Shown: positions 33,312-42,406 of the stretch, piece by piece
How the letters are laid out: each line of letters opens with the position of its first letter
How positions within the stretch are numbered: position 1 is the first letter of the stretch
DNA from: Bradyrhizobium sp. RD5-C2
GTDB lineage: Bacteria; Pseudomonadota; Alphaproteobacteria; Rhizobiales; Xanthobacteraceae
Reading direction: 5' to 3'
Assembly (NCBI RefSeq): GCF_019972155.1
Contig: NZ_BOVL01000013.1
Coordinates: 62,001-126,000, forward strand
DNA: 64,000 bases
Notes under the pieces: generated by a model
Told to the model about the DNA's origin: nothing
The model's database searches: none
The model's input: only the letters and a program-made list of their open reading frames with translations
Translations under genes and position numbers: made by a program

Positions 33312-34132
33312 CAGGTGCCGATCCGCAAGGACGCGCGCAGCTTGCGCAGGCAGGCGATCACCGACAGCGCCGTGATGCGGCCGGTCTTCGGATTCTCCGA
33401 GGGGATGTTCTCGATCATCATCGAGAACCGCGCGGAATCGGAATCGACCTCGATGCGGTGGACGTTGCGCGTCACCGTCGGATCCGCCCAGATCTCGACC
33501 CTTGTGCGATCGGGGCCGATGCCGGCGAGCGACAGCGCCACCGCGACGTTGAGATTGGCCGGAAAGCCCTTTGCCGCGTCGCGCGCGCTGCCCTCGAAGA
33601 TGCGCAGCGGCTCGGTGATGCCCTCAATCCGGATGTTGTTCTCGACCAAATGCGGCGCGCCGACGAGGCCCGCGATCGGCTTGCGCGACACCAGCCTTGC
33701 CGAATGGATGGTCCCGACCGCGGCCGCCGTCACCGCATCGAGCCCGATCAGCGCGCCGGTCGGCACGATGATCTGGCCGCCATGCGCCTTGGCAAGGTCG
33801 ACCAGGTCCTCATTCTGCAACAGCGCGCCGACGCTGAGCACGACCGCGGTCTTGCCGCGCTCGACCACCGGCGCCACGATCGTGCGCACCAGCTTGCTCG
33901 GCGCACACTCGACCACGATGTCGGCGACCTCGGCCAGCTGCTCGATCGGCAGCAGCTTCGGCGCAGACTTGAGACCTTCGACCCAGCCGCGGTGCTTGTC
34001 CGGACTGTTCGCGGACACCGCGACCAGCGTCAAGCCCTCGATGCCCTGATCGAGCGCCTTGACGATTTCGGTGCCGATCGCGCCGAGGCCGGCGACCGCA
34101 ACCCGCATCTTTGTCTTTCCGTCAGCCATCAT
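33311..34132 (-). CDS. nadX: Aspartate dehydrogenase-like oxidoreductase
   Basis: This 273-residue NAD(P)-binding protein is of the DUF108/NadX family, which oxidises aspartate to iminoaspartate, a quinolinate precursor. It has the Rossmann motif VAVAGLGAIGTEI near residue 10, VVECAPSKLV, IIVPTGALIGLDAV, and a C-terminal NLNVAVALSLAGIGPDRT strand typical of the family. The ATG overlaps the upstream M20 gene stop as ATGA and its stop overlaps the pncA start. With pncA it could feed NAD, but a role on another amine substrate of this cluster is equally possible. Confidence 0.83.
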   Translation of the reverse strand: MMADGKTKMRVAVAGLGAIGTEIVKALDQGIEGLTLVAVSANSPDKHRGWVEGLKSAPKLLPIEQLAEVADIVVECAPSKLVRTIVAPVVERGKTAVVLSVGALLQNEDLVDLAKAHGGQIIVPTGALIGLDAVTAAAVGTIHSARLVSRKPIAGLVGAPHLVENNIRIEGITEPLRIFEGSARDAAKGFPANLNVAVALSLAGIGPDRTRVEIWADPTVTRNVHRIEVDSDSARFSMMIENIPSENPKTGRITALSVIACLRKLRASLRIGT

Positions 34133-35547
34133 TTCCCGCCGGCGAGCATCTTGACCAGGCGATAGAGGTACTCCTCGCCTTCGTAGAACGATTTGACGAG
34201 CACGCGCTCGTCCTTGCCGTGAGCCCGGTTGTCATCGACATCGGATCCCAGCCCGGAATGACCATAGGTCGGAATCCCGGCATTGCGCAGATAACTGCCG
34301 TCGGTGGCGCCGGTGCTCATCACGGGGACGATTTCGGCATTCGGCCAGAACTCCTTCGACAGCTTCTCGACCGATCCCATGATCTCTTCGTTCAAGGGTG
34401 ACGGCGGGCTCAACACGGCCTTGCCGGTCGGGGTCACCTCGATCTGCTTGTCGGCGAGCACGCGCTCGATCGTCGCCTGAACGCCTTCGACCGGCTCGCC
34501 GGGCAGGATCCGGCAGTTCACCTTGGCGGTTGCCAGCTGCGGCAGCGCATTGATGGCGTGGCCGCCCTCCAGCATGGTCGCGACACAGGTGGTGCGGAGC
34601 TGCGCGTTGTAGCCGGGATTCTCCGACAATCGCGCCAGCGCCGCCGGGTCAGGCTGCGGCGCCAGGATCGCTTTGATATCGTCGGCATGCGACTTGTCGA
34701 CCTCAGCGGTCTTGGTGAAGTAGATCCGCGTGGTCTCGTTGAGATTCATCGGGAAGTCGTATTTGGAGAGCCGCACCAGGCCTTCGGCGAGCCGATAGAT
34801 CGCATTGTCCTTGCGCGGCAGCGAGCTATGGCCACCGCGGTCCTTCACGGTGAGCAGGTAGCCGATCGAGACCTTCTCGCTGGTCTGCACGCTGTTGCGG
34901 ATCGCCTTGCCGTTCTTGAGGCCGACGCCGCCGCCTTCGTTGAGCGCGAACTCGGCGTCGATCAGGTCGCGGTGGTTCTTGATCAGCCACTGCATGCCGA
35001 GACCGTTGGCATCGAGGATCTCCTCGTCGGTCTCGAGCGCGACGATGATGTCGCGGTCGGGCTTGTAGCCCTCCTTCTTGTAGCGGATCAGGTTGGTGAT
35101 GAAGGCCGACGCCATGTATTTGTCGTCGCCCGAGCCGCGGCTGTAGAAATAGCCGTCCTGCTCGGTGAGCTTGAACGGATCGACCGACCAGTCCTCGCGG
35201 AGGGCCGGGACAACGTCGATATGGGCGACCAAGAGGATCGGCTTGCGCGCGCCGGAGCCGTGCAGCCGGGCCACCAGATTGCCCTTGTGCGGGGCCGGCG
35301 AGAACACGTGCAGGTCACTCTCGGGGAAGCCCGCCGCGCGCAGCCGCGCGCCCATCGCCTCCGCGGCCTTCTGGGTATCGCCGGTCGCAGTGGTCGTATT
35401 GATCTCGACCAGCTCTTGGTAGATGCCGCGGGCAAATTGCTGCTGCTCGGTCAGGCCCTGCGCGCCGGCGCCGGACGCGAGCAGGACCGGAGCGAACGCC
35501 GCCGCGAGCTGCAGCGATCGAACCATGTTTCGGGCCTTGTGCAACAT
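34129..35547 (-). CDS. Exported M20-family metallohydrolase
   Basis: This 472-residue zinc peptidase/acylase-type hydrolase has a signal peptide (MLHKARNMVRSLQ, hydrophobic, GAGAQG cleavage), so it acts in the periplasm. The ATG at 35547 has GGGAGAG upstream. M20 landmarks are LLVAHIDVVPAL (metal His-x-Asp), YFYSRGSGDDKYMAS (bridging Asp), ALETDEEILDANG (Glu-Glu pair), VKDRGGHSS and a C-terminal PTYGHSGLG. Peptides or N-acyl amino acids are the usual substrates; some M20 relatives deaminate aromatic amines. It lies between the ridA-like gene and nadX, ATGA-coupled to the latter. Confidence 0.88.
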   Translation of the reverse strand: MLHKARNMVRSLQLAAAFAPVLLASGAGAQGLTEQQQFARGIYQELVEINTTTATGDTQKAAEAMGARLRAAGFPESDLHVFSPAPHKGNLVARLHGSGARKPILLVAHIDVVPALREDWSVDPFKLTEQDGYFYSRGSGDDKYMASAFITNLIRYKKEGYKPDRDIIVALETDEEILDANGLGMQWLIKNHRDLIDAEFALNEGGGVGLKNGKAIRNSVQTSEKVSIGYLLTVKDRGGHSSLPRKDNAIYRLAEGLVRLSKYDFPMNLNETTRIYFTKTAEVDKSHADDIKAILAPQPDPAALARLSENPGYNAQLRTTCVATMLEGGHAINALPQLATAKVNCRILPGEPVEGVQATIERVLADKQIEVTPTGKAVLSPPSPLNEEIMGSVEKLSKEFWPNAEIVPVMSTGATDGSYLRNAGIPTYGHSGLGSDVDDNRAHGKDERVLVKSFYEGEEYLYRLVKMLAGGK

Positions 35548-35677
35548 CGTGCTCTCCCAGAATTCCACCACCTGATTGGGTATGAATTCAGACAGGCGGC
35601 ACGCGCTTTGGCAAGACGCCGAGCCCTTCAATTTCCGCGCGCATGCTCCGCGCTTTCGCGCACGCTATTTGGAGTCC

Positions 35678-36166
35678 TTATTTAGCGTCCTTGGCCGCAA
35701 TCACCTCGATCTCGACCAGGAAGCCGGGATTGGCGAGCGCGGCGACGCCGACCACCGAGCGGGCCGGCAGATTCGGCTGGCTGCCGCCGAAGAACTGGGT
35801 GTAGCCCTCCATGAAGGCCTTGAAGTCCATCGGCGCAGCCGTGCTGTGCACCAGGAACACCTGCATCTTGACGACGTCGCCCATGCCAAGCCCCTGGCCC
35901 TCCAGAATGGCCTTGATGCGGTTGAGCACGCCGACAGTCTGGGTCTTGGTGTCGCCATAGGCCTGCGGGCTCGACGGATCGGCATCCTTGTTGGCGACCG
36001 GCGGCACCTGCCCGCTGACATAGACCGTCGTGGTGTTGCCGGTGACGGTCACGGCCTGCGCGATCGGGAAGGTCGAGTTGGGAATCGGATGCCTGACCAC
36101 GTCAGCCGAGGCAACGGTCGCCATCGCCGACAACGCGGCGCCCAGTGCGATACCGATGAACTTCAT
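35678..36166 (-). CDS. Exported RidA-family enamine/imine deaminase
   Basis: This 162-residue RidA/YjgF protein carries a signal peptide (MKFIGIALGAALSAMATVASA), unlike cytoplasmic RidA, so it acts in the periplasm. RidA proteins hydrolyse reactive imines to carbonyl plus ammonia. The active Arg is kept (PARSVVGV, Arg136), as is the Glu of EIEVIAA (Glu152). The body otherwise follows the family (TVYVSGQVP, QTVGVLNRIKAIL, VVKMQVFLV). It lies 19 bases downstream of the cytochrome c gene and follows a flavin amine oxidase gene, a context in which an imine would be produced outside the cytoplasm. Confidence 0.88.
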   Translation of the reverse strand: MKFIGIALGAALSAMATVASADVVRHPIPNSTFPIAQAVTVTGNTTTVYVSGQVPPVANKDADPSSPQAYGDTKTQTVGVLNRIKAILEGQGLGMGDVVKMQVFLVHSTAAPMDFKAFMEGYTQFFGGSQPNLPARSVVGVAALANPGFLVEIEVIAAKDAK

Positions 36167-36185
36167 CGAACTCTCTCCAAAATGG

Positions 36186-36593
36186 TTAGCGGCGGGCGTC
36201 CTGGACGTCCTTGGTCGTCACCGCGTCCTGATAGGTGTTGCCGAAGTGCGTCCGCAGATAATTCACAACGGCGGCGATCTGACCATCGGTCATCATGTCG
36301 CCGAACGCCGGCATGCCGCGTCGGCCGTTGATGACGAGGTAGATCGGATAGCTGCCGGCTTCGAGATTCTTGTTGCCGGCGAGCGAGGGATAGCTGCCGG
36401 CGCCGCTCGCACCCGTGGCATCCGGCATGTGGCAGCCCTGGCAGACATTGCCGAACAGCTCCTCGCCGGTCATCTCCACGAAACGGTAGCCTGACGAGAA
36501 GGTGCGTTTGGTCACCCCGCTGTCCTGCCCAAGGGCCGAGGTCGCCGACAGCAGCGCCAGCACCGCGATGACCGATGTTCCTGCCCGCATCAT
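36186..36593 (-). CDS. Periplasmic class I cytochrome c
   Basis: This 135-residue electron carrier starts at an ATG overlapping the amine oxidase stop as ATGA. It has a signal peptide (to about residue 22, LGQ cleavage), a heme site CQGCH at 51-55 and an axial Met candidate in RGMPAFGDM (Met94). One heme only. Its tight coupling to a flavin amine oxidase mirrors nicotine-type oxidoreductases, where a dedicated cytochrome c takes electrons in place of oxygen. Confidence 0.9.
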   Translation of the reverse strand: MMRAGTSVIAVLALLSATSALGQDSGVTKRTFSSGYRFVEMTGEELFGNVCQGCHMPDATGASGAGSYPSLAGNKNLEAGSYPIYLVINGRRGMPAFGDMMTDGQIAAVVNYLRTHFGNTYQDAVTTKDVQDARR

Positions 36594-38182
36594 GTCTTCA
36601 CCACGCGTTCGTGCAATCGGGTAATGGCATCGAGCGCGGACAGGATGGCGCCCTCCTGCCAGGCCGGCAGCTGCGAAGCGTGCTCGCCCGCCAGCGCGAT
36701 GCGGCCGTCGATCTGGCAGAGATTGCGGTAATGCTGCGCCCGCCCGGCTTCGGTCCACTCACCGGCGCAGCCGAGCGTGAACGGCACCCGATGCCACGCC
36801 ACCGCGACGCCGTTCTCGAACTCGCTCTTGTACTGCGGATGGATCTTGGCGCCGAACTCGACCGCACTGGCAACCCGCTCGGCCGGCGTCATCGCGGTGA
36901 ACTCGAAGGAATTGGCGCCCTCATACAAATAGGCGCCGAGCAGGACGCCGCGGCCGCCGCGGTTGAAGCCATAGTTCGGATAGCCGATATTCCGGATCGG
37001 CAGGTCGGTGTAGCTGATGCCGCCATAGATCGCCTCATCCTCTTCCCAGAACCGCCGCTTGAACTGCAGCCCGACCTTCACCGAGGCGGCGTAGGGCAAG
37101 GAATCGATCGCATTCTTCATCGGCCCACCGACGTCGACAGGCAGCTGGCTCAGGATCGGCAGCGGAATGGTGCAGATGCACCAGTCGGCGGTCGCCTGCT
37201 GGACTGTGGGCGGACTGGCGGTGTCGACAAAGCTCACGGTGACGCCCGAGCCGTTCTGCTGGATCTGCGTCACCTTGGCATTATAGCGGATGAGATCGCC
37301 GACCTCGTGCGCGAACGCCTTGCCGATCATGTCCATGCCGCCGACCGGCTGGAACATGGTGGTCTGGAAATCATAGTGCGCAAAGCTCTGGACGTAGCGC
37401 CACATCCGCGAGCGCAGCAGTTCCTGGAGCGAGATCGGATCGCTGGGCAGCGGATCGCCCATCAAGCCACCGCCGGGATCCCGCGCATAACCGCGGACGT
37501 CGGCGGAGCGGAGATTGGCATTGTACTTGTAGTCGCGATCCAGCGCGCCCCAGTCGCGCAGCGCCTGCAGCAGGATCTCCTGGTCTTCCTTGCTGACGAA
37601 CTCGTCGAGCCTGCCCTGCTGGCTGACCTTCGCGAGCAGCTCCGACACGCCGCCCTGGAAATCCGCCTTGATGCTGCGAAAGCGCTGCGGCTTGCCGTCG
37701 AATGCACGTGTCGCGTGCAGATAGGCATTGTGGTTGAGCTGGATGAAGGGTTCCAGCGTCACGTTGAGCCGGCGACAGTAATCGAGCAGCGCACGGTGAT
37801 GATAGGGAACCCGCCACGGACCGGGATTGAGGTAGAGCCCCTGCTCGAACTGGCAGGTCTGCTTGAAGCCGCCGAGCTCGGTAAAACTGTCGCCACCGCG
37901 GATCGACCAGTTGCGGCCGCCGGCGCGGTTGTTGAATTCGAGGATCTGGACCTTGTAGCCGGCCTTGCGCAGTTCCAGCGCCGCCGTCATGCCGGCAAGC
38001 CCCGCGCCGAGAATCAGCACCGAAGCGCCCTTCACGTCGCCCGTGAGCTTGAGCGGCCCCTGGTAAGCGGACTCGGAAGCGAAACCGAGGCTCGTCATCG
38101 CTTGATACATCGCCGAACTGCCGGCGATGGTCCCGATCAGCGCCAGCAAATCCCGCCGCCTGATCACAGATTGGTTCTGCAC
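36590..38182 (-). CDS. Tat-exported flavin amine oxidase / amine dehydrogenase
   Basis: This 530-residue FAD enzyme is of the monoamine oxidase family. Translation begins at GTG 38180-38182 with only a weak GGGTGA upstream. The N-terminus IRRRDLLALIG plus hydrophobic stretch is a Tat signal, so the folded flavoprotein is exported. The dinucleotide motif VLILGAGLAGMTAALEL is at 55-71 and RAGGR at 86-90; the C-terminal FAD segment is GRIALAGEHAS followed by WQEGAILSA. The coupled cytochrome c and RidA genes suggest that it is a dehydrogenase passing electrons to cytochrome c. The substrate amine is unknown; nothing in the substrate loops identifies it. Confidence 0.85.
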   Translation of the reverse strand: MQNQSVIRRRDLLALIGTIAGSSAMYQAMTSLGFASESAYQGPLKLTGDVKGASVLILGAGLAGMTAALELRKAGYKVQILEFNNRAGGRNWSIRGGDSFTELGGFKQTCQFEQGLYLNPGPWRVPYHHRALLDYCRRLNVTLEPFIQLNHNAYLHATRAFDGKPQRFRSIKADFQGGVSELLAKVSQQGRLDEFVSKEDQEILLQALRDWGALDRDYKYNANLRSADVRGYARDPGGGLMGDPLPSDPISLQELLRSRMWRYVQSFAHYDFQTTMFQPVGGMDMIGKAFAHEVGDLIRYNAKVTQIQQNGSGVTVSFVDTASPPTVQQATADWCICTIPLPILSQLPVDVGGPMKNAIDSLPYAASVKVGLQFKRRFWEEDEAIYGGISYTDLPIRNIGYPNYGFNRGGRGVLLGAYLYEGANSFEFTAMTPAERVASAVEFGAKIHPQYKSEFENGVAVAWHRVPFTLGCAGEWTEAGRAQHYRNLCQIDGRIALAGEHASQLPAWQEGAILSALDAITRLHERVVKT

Positions 38183-38306
38183 CCGCGTTCACCCAGCCGC
38201 TGATTTCGATGGCGAAGGGAAACGGTTGACGCGACCGGTGTCAAGAAAGGGCACGCGCTTACACATGCGCCCACACGCGCTTTTGATGCATCACGCGATC
38301 GATACA

Positions 38307-39059
38307 TCACACCACGCGTTCGAGTTGCACACGCCGGCAATCCATTTCATAGTCGAGTCCAACCACCGGCGGCCGGTCGAAATGCCAGGTCAGGCCGTTG
38401 CGAAGCGCGCCACGGCGGCCGAGCTCGCTTTCGAGCACCGGATAGACGTCGTGGACGGTATAGAGCTGCACCGCGGTGGTGTCGCGCCAGGAACCGCCGA
38501 ACGCGCTCATCCGGCGTTCCATCTCGCCAAGCACGAATATCGCCTTCGCCAGGATGCCGGCCGGGCTGGTATCGCCGAGCGCGACTGTATGATCGCGATA
38601 ACTAGCCTTGCCCTCGACCGACTCGCCGCTGCCGGCCACGACGAAACTCGTCGGCGCATCCTTCGCCGCCGGCACCGTGTAGCAGAAGGCGTGGAAGCTC
38701 GGCTCGGTGGGCGGATCGAGCTTTGGACAGACATTGCTGCGCGCCACCGGATTGACGCCATCGCGCATCACGCCCCATGCGATCAGCGTCTTGATGTAGA
38801 TTTCGTTGAAGGCCTTGAACCCGTCCTCGGTGAACGGCGCCGGCGAGCGCAGCTCGCAGGCAGCGAATGCGGTCAGCGGACGGCCGGCGTCGCTGATGAT
38901 ATCGGCAATCCGCTCAAACCCCGCGCTCAACGGCACCGGTTCTGAGAACCTGACCCGCTCGATGGCATAGCCGGGTAGCGCACCGACGCCGCAGGAATAC
39001 TGACTGACGCCGGGCATGAAGCGGTAGCCGCCGTCGGGAGCCTCGATGGTGTTGGTCAT
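38307..39059 (-). CDS. CnbZ-like (2-amino-5-chloromuconate deaminase family) protein
   Basis: This 250-residue cytoplasmic protein begins MTNTIEAPDGGYRFMPGVSQYS, which I recall as the start of the 2-amino-5-chloromuconate deaminase CnbZ family; assignment rests on memory of that motif. It has a GYAIERVRF strand, then ELRSPAPFTEDGFKAFNE and TSFVVAGSGES, which resemble the RidA/YjgF fold and would fit a duplicated form. AGAGG lies upstream of the ATG at 39059. It lies 124 bases upstream of the amine oxidase gene and may deaminate an enamine intermediate. Confidence 0.6.
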   Translation of the reverse strand: MTNTIEAPDGGYRFMPGVSQYSCGVGALPGYAIERVRFSEPVPLSAGFERIADIISDAGRPLTAFAACELRSPAPFTEDGFKAFNEIYIKTLIAWGVMRDGVNPVARSNVCPKLDPPTEPSFHAFCYTVPAAKDAPTSFVVAGSGESVEGKASYRDHTVALGDTSPAGILAKAIFVLGEMERRMSAFGGSWRDTTAVQLYTVHDVYPVLESELGRRGALRNGLTWHFDRPPVVGLDYEMDCRRVQLERVV

Positions 39060-39146
39060 GGTGCCTCTGCTGGATGATGGATGCGGTCGTCGCGATGACG
39101 GTTCGCGATGGAGGGTATGCGCGAACTGCTCGATTTCATCACAGCC

Positions 39147-39317
39147 GTCGTCCCGGCGAAAGCCAGAGTCGATATCGCGCCACATCCTCCGCTGTCGTCC
39201 CGGCGAAGGCCGGGACCCATACTCCGCAGCAGGTGTCGTGAGAGAAGGACTCGTTGTTCCAGCGTCGAGCAACAATTGTCATTCGTGGTTATGGGTCCCG
39301 GCCTTCGCCGGGACGAC
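39147..39317. repeat. Inverted repeat with perfect 27-base arms, type C
   Basis: The 27-base block 39194-39220 (begins GTCGTCCCGGCGAAGG) is repeated exactly in inverse orientation at 39291-39317, 70 bases apart. A partial third copy is at 39147-39160. With the next repeat it fills the gene-free stretch 39060-39498, in which I find no gene. Confidence 0.85.
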
Positions 39318-39402
39318 GGCGAGTGTGTGGCGTTGCCCGTGAGTCACGCATCCGCATTCTCACGGCATGAGGCGCGCCCCGGAATGACGTATGGAATCGT
39401 AT

Positions 39403-39475
39403 GGCGGGTTAGCCGAAGGTGTAACCCGCCGACGGCGTATCGCGAGAATGGTGGGTTACGCTTCGCTAACCCACC
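39403..39475. repeat. Twin stem-loops GGCGGGTTA and GGTGGGTTA, type D
   Basis: Two perfect 9-base-arm hairpins follow each other: GGCGGGTTA/TAACCCGCC (39403-39430) and GGTGGGTTA/TAACCCACC (39450-39475). The GGGTTA...TAACCC design is a known type of bacterial REP element. It ends 24 bases before the stop of the binding-protein gene and could terminate it. Confidence 0.8.
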
Positions 39476-39498
39476 CTACGGACCACGTCTCGCGCCCC

Positions 39499-40719
39499 TT
39501 AATGCGCCTTGGCGATGTAGGGGCAACCGCCTTCAGCGAGCGGACGGAAGGCCTGGTCGCCCGGCACCGTCGCGAGATATTCGTAGAGATCCCACTTGCC
39601 CTTGGACTCTTCCGGCTTCTTGATGCGCATCAGGTACATGTCGTGCACCATGCGGCCGTCCTCGCGCACCACGCCGTTCTGGGCAAAGAAATCATTGACC
39701 GGGGTCTTGCGCATCCGCGCGATCACGGTTTCCGAATCCGCCGAGTTGGTCGCGGCGACCGCCTTGAAATAGTGCCGCAGCGCCGAGTTGACGCCGGCCT
39801 GGTAAGCCGTCGGCATCGCGCCATGCCGCTTGAAGAATTCCTGGGCGAAGACCCGGGTTTCGGGCGTGCGATCCCAATAGAAGGAATCGGTGAACAGCAG
39901 ATCGTGCGCATGCGCGAGGCCCAGCGCGGGCACGTCGGTGAGCGTCACCTGCAACGCGACGAGCTGCATGCTGGCACGGATGTTGAACTCGTCGGCCTGC
40001 GACACCGCGTTGCGGAAGTCGGAGCCGGCATTGGCCAGCGCCAGGATTTTGGCGCCGGACGACTGCGCCTGCAGCAGGAAGGACGAGAAATCGGCGGTGT
40101 CGAACGGATGACGGACCGCGCCCAGCACCTTGCCGCCGGCCGTTGTCACGGCCTTGCTGGCGTCGCGCTCCAGCGCCTGGCCGAACGCATAGTCGGCGGT
40201 GAGGAAGAACCAGGGCGTGCCGCCGCGCGCAACCACGGCCTTCGCCGTCGCGTTCGAGGACGCGTAAGTGTCGTAGGTCCACTGCACGCTGGTCGGCGAG
40301 CATTGCTTGCCGGTGAGATCGGATGAGCCGGAGCCCGAGATCAGGAACAGCTTCTTGCGTTCGCGCGTCACGGTCTGGATCGCGAGCGCCACCGCGGAAT
40401 TGACGCCTTCGGCGATCACGTCGACACCCTTGTTGTCGATCCAGTTACGCACGATGCCGGTCGCGACGTCAGGCTTGTTCTGGTGATCCGCCGAGATGAT
40501 CTCGATCTTGCGTCCGCCGACCGTGCCGCCGATTTCCTCCGCGGCCCTTTGCGCCGCGATCACCGACCCAGGGCCGTTGCCATCGGAATATTGCCCGCTC
40601 ATGTCGGTGATGATTCCGACCCGCAGGACGCCGTCCTCCGCGCGAGCAGCGCCGGCTGCAAAGGAGAGACACGCGGCAGCAATTGCGATCAGGACAGGCG
40701 AGCGTTTCGTGATGGACAT
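39499..40719 (-). CDS. ABC transporter substrate-binding protein (LivK/AmiC type)
   Basis: This 406-residue periplasmic binding protein of the branched-chain amino-acid/amide family has a signal peptide (MSITKRSPVLIAIAAACLSFAAGAARA). Fold marks are VGIITDMSGQYSDGNGPGSV, VDVIAEGVNSAVAL and WFFLTADYAFGQALERDA. It sits last in a minus-strand run after an FCD regulator and two amidases. No membrane or ATPase component of this transporter is in the window, so it must use a distant permease or act as a sensor. The ligand is likely an amide or amino compound, by context only. Confidence 0.85.
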   Translation of the reverse strand: MSITKRSPVLIAIAAACLSFAAGAARAEDGVLRVGIITDMSGQYSDGNGPGSVIAAQRAAEEIGGTVGGRKIEIISADHQNKPDVATGIVRNWIDNKGVDVIAEGVNSAVALAIQTVTRERKKLFLISGSGSSDLTGKQCSPTSVQWTYDTYASSNATAKAVVARGGTPWFFLTADYAFGQALERDASKAVTTAGGKVLGAVRHPFDTADFSSFLLQAQSSGAKILALANAGSDFRNAVSQADEFNIRASMQLVALQVTLTDVPALGLAHAHDLLFTDSFYWDRTPETRVFAQEFFKRHGAMPTAYQAGVNSALRHYFKAVAATNSADSETVIARMRKTPVNDFFAQNGVVREDGRMVHDMYLMRIKKPEESKGKWDLYEYLATVPGDQAFRPLAEGGCPYIAKAH

Positions 40720-40920
40720 TTCGTTCCCAAAGGTTCGGATGGTTCGGACGAACTCCTGAAGGAATCAGGGATCGCCGACAACCCCGTGGCCGGCATGGCG
40801 CTCTGCGATTCCGCGCACAAATTCCGGGTGGAGGAACACGGCGCCTCGCCGATCATGCGAACGCCGCGACGAGATTTCGCCGCGGCGTTCCTTACAGTGC
40901 TGGATGGTTTCGAAATCGCC

Positions 40921-42366
40921 TCAGCGCCGCTCCCACAACTGCCGCGTCAGAATGCCGACCTTGCGTTCGATCGCCTCGGCCGCATCGAGACACATGTCCT
41001 CGCGATAGCGCGAGCCGACAATCTGGACGCCGACCGGCAATCCCTCATGCAGGCCGACCGGCACCACGGCCGCCGGCAGCCCCAGCACGTTCATCGACGA
41101 AATGAAGCGCAAATCGTTCCAGAACAACTCCTTGACGCGCTGATCGCCGCCGAGATCGGCATTGACCTCCGGCGTCCTGCGCACCGAGGTCGGCATCAGC
41201 ACCAGCGGATATTGCTCGAGGAACGTCATCCAGTTCCTGATGTGGCGCGACCGCTCGGCGATCGCCTTCATGTAGCCAGCCTGGTCGAGCGGGTTGGCCA
41301 GCGCCATGAAGCCGTGGAACGTCTTCTGGAAGTCGGCGCTGGAGGTCGCCAGCATCTGGTCCTGCTGCAGGATGCGGGTCTCGGTCATGATCAGGTCGCA
41401 CCAGAGCTGCCAGACCTTGTTGAGATCTGGCACCTCGACCTCGCTGACCGCGTAGCCCGCATCGGCCAGATGATCGGCCGCCCTGCGCTGAAGCGCGATC
41501 ACGCCGCGATCGGTCGTCATATCTTCGGGGATCTTGGCGAGCGCGACCTTGACCGGTGCGGCAGGCTTCGGCCCCGTCAATGGCGCCGGCACATACCAGG
41601 GATCGCGCGGGTCGCGCTGCGCCATCACCTCGAGGCCGAGGCGCACGTCGGCGACGTGGCGCGCCAGCGGTCCTTGCGACGACATGAACTGCGCCATCAG
41701 CGGCCGTTCTGCCGTGGCGCTGGGATTGAACGCCGGAATGCGGCCCTGGGTCGGCTTGATGGTGGCGATGCCATTGCAATGCGCCGGCCAGCGCAACGAG
41801 CCGCCGATGTCATTGCCATGCGCGATGGTGCCGATGCCGGCCGCAATCGACGCGCCGGCGCCGCCCGAGGATCCGCCGCAGGTTACGTCCGCGTTCCAGG
41901 GATTGCGCGTCAGGCCGTGCAGCGGGTTGTCGGTGAAGCCGCGCAGCGAGAATTCCGGCGTATTGGTCAGGCCGATGATGATGGCGCCGGCGTTCTTGAG
42001 ATTAGCCGTCACCGGCGAGTCGCCCGGTGCGATATTGTCCTTGAAGGCGACCACGCCGTTCGAATTGGCCTGGCCTTCGACGTCGATGTTGATCTTGATC
42101 GTGACCGGTACGCCGTGCAGCGGTCCGACCTCGCCGCCCTTCCCTTTGCTCGCCGCCAGCGCTTCGTCGGCGGCCTTGGCCGCCTTCAGCGCAGCGTCGC
42201 CGAGATCGACGACGACGGCGTTGAGCGCCGGGTTGGCCTCCTGCTTGCGGTCGAGATGGGCGCGAACCACCTGCTCCGACGTCACTTCGCTTTTCTTGAT
42301 GGCCGCCGCCGTGTCTACGGCGGACCATTGCCAGATCGGTGCATTCGTCACGTTGTGCTCTCCCAT
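40921..42366 (-). CDS. Amidase (AS family), second copy
   Basis: This 481-residue cytoplasmic amidase signature enzyme hydrolyses amides to acids and ammonia. The catalytic Ser-cisSer-Lys set is seen as Lys in VTIKINID (about 90), and CGGSSGGAGASIAAG (about 165-178); GGSLRWPAHCNG and the C-terminal GLPVGVQIVG complete the family. It begins 41 bases after the stop of a similar amidase and is about as long, so the pair probably arose by duplication or acts in series. Substrate not evident. Confidence 0.88.
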   Translation of the reverse strand: MGEHNVTNAPIWQWSAVDTAAAIKKSEVTSEQVVRAHLDRKQEANPALNAVVVDLGDAALKAAKAADEALAASKGKGGEVGPLHGVPVTIKINIDVEGQANSNGVVAFKDNIAPGDSPVTANLKNAGAIIIGLTNTPEFSLRGFTDNPLHGLTRNPWNADVTCGGSSGGAGASIAAGIGTIAHGNDIGGSLRWPAHCNGIATIKPTQGRIPAFNPSATAERPLMAQFMSSQGPLARHVADVRLGLEVMAQRDPRDPWYVPAPLTGPKPAAPVKVALAKIPEDMTTDRGVIALQRRAADHLADAGYAVSEVEVPDLNKVWQLWCDLIMTETRILQQDQMLATSSADFQKTFHGFMALANPLDQAGYMKAIAERSRHIRNWMTFLEQYPLVLMPTSVRRTPEVNADLGGDQRVKELFWNDLRFISSMNVLGLPAAVVPVGLHEGLPVGVQIVGSRYREDMCLDAAEAIERKVGILTRQLWERR

Positions 42367-42406
42367 GATGCTCAGTGTTTGTTGTTGGTTTTGAAACCGC
42401 GTGCCT

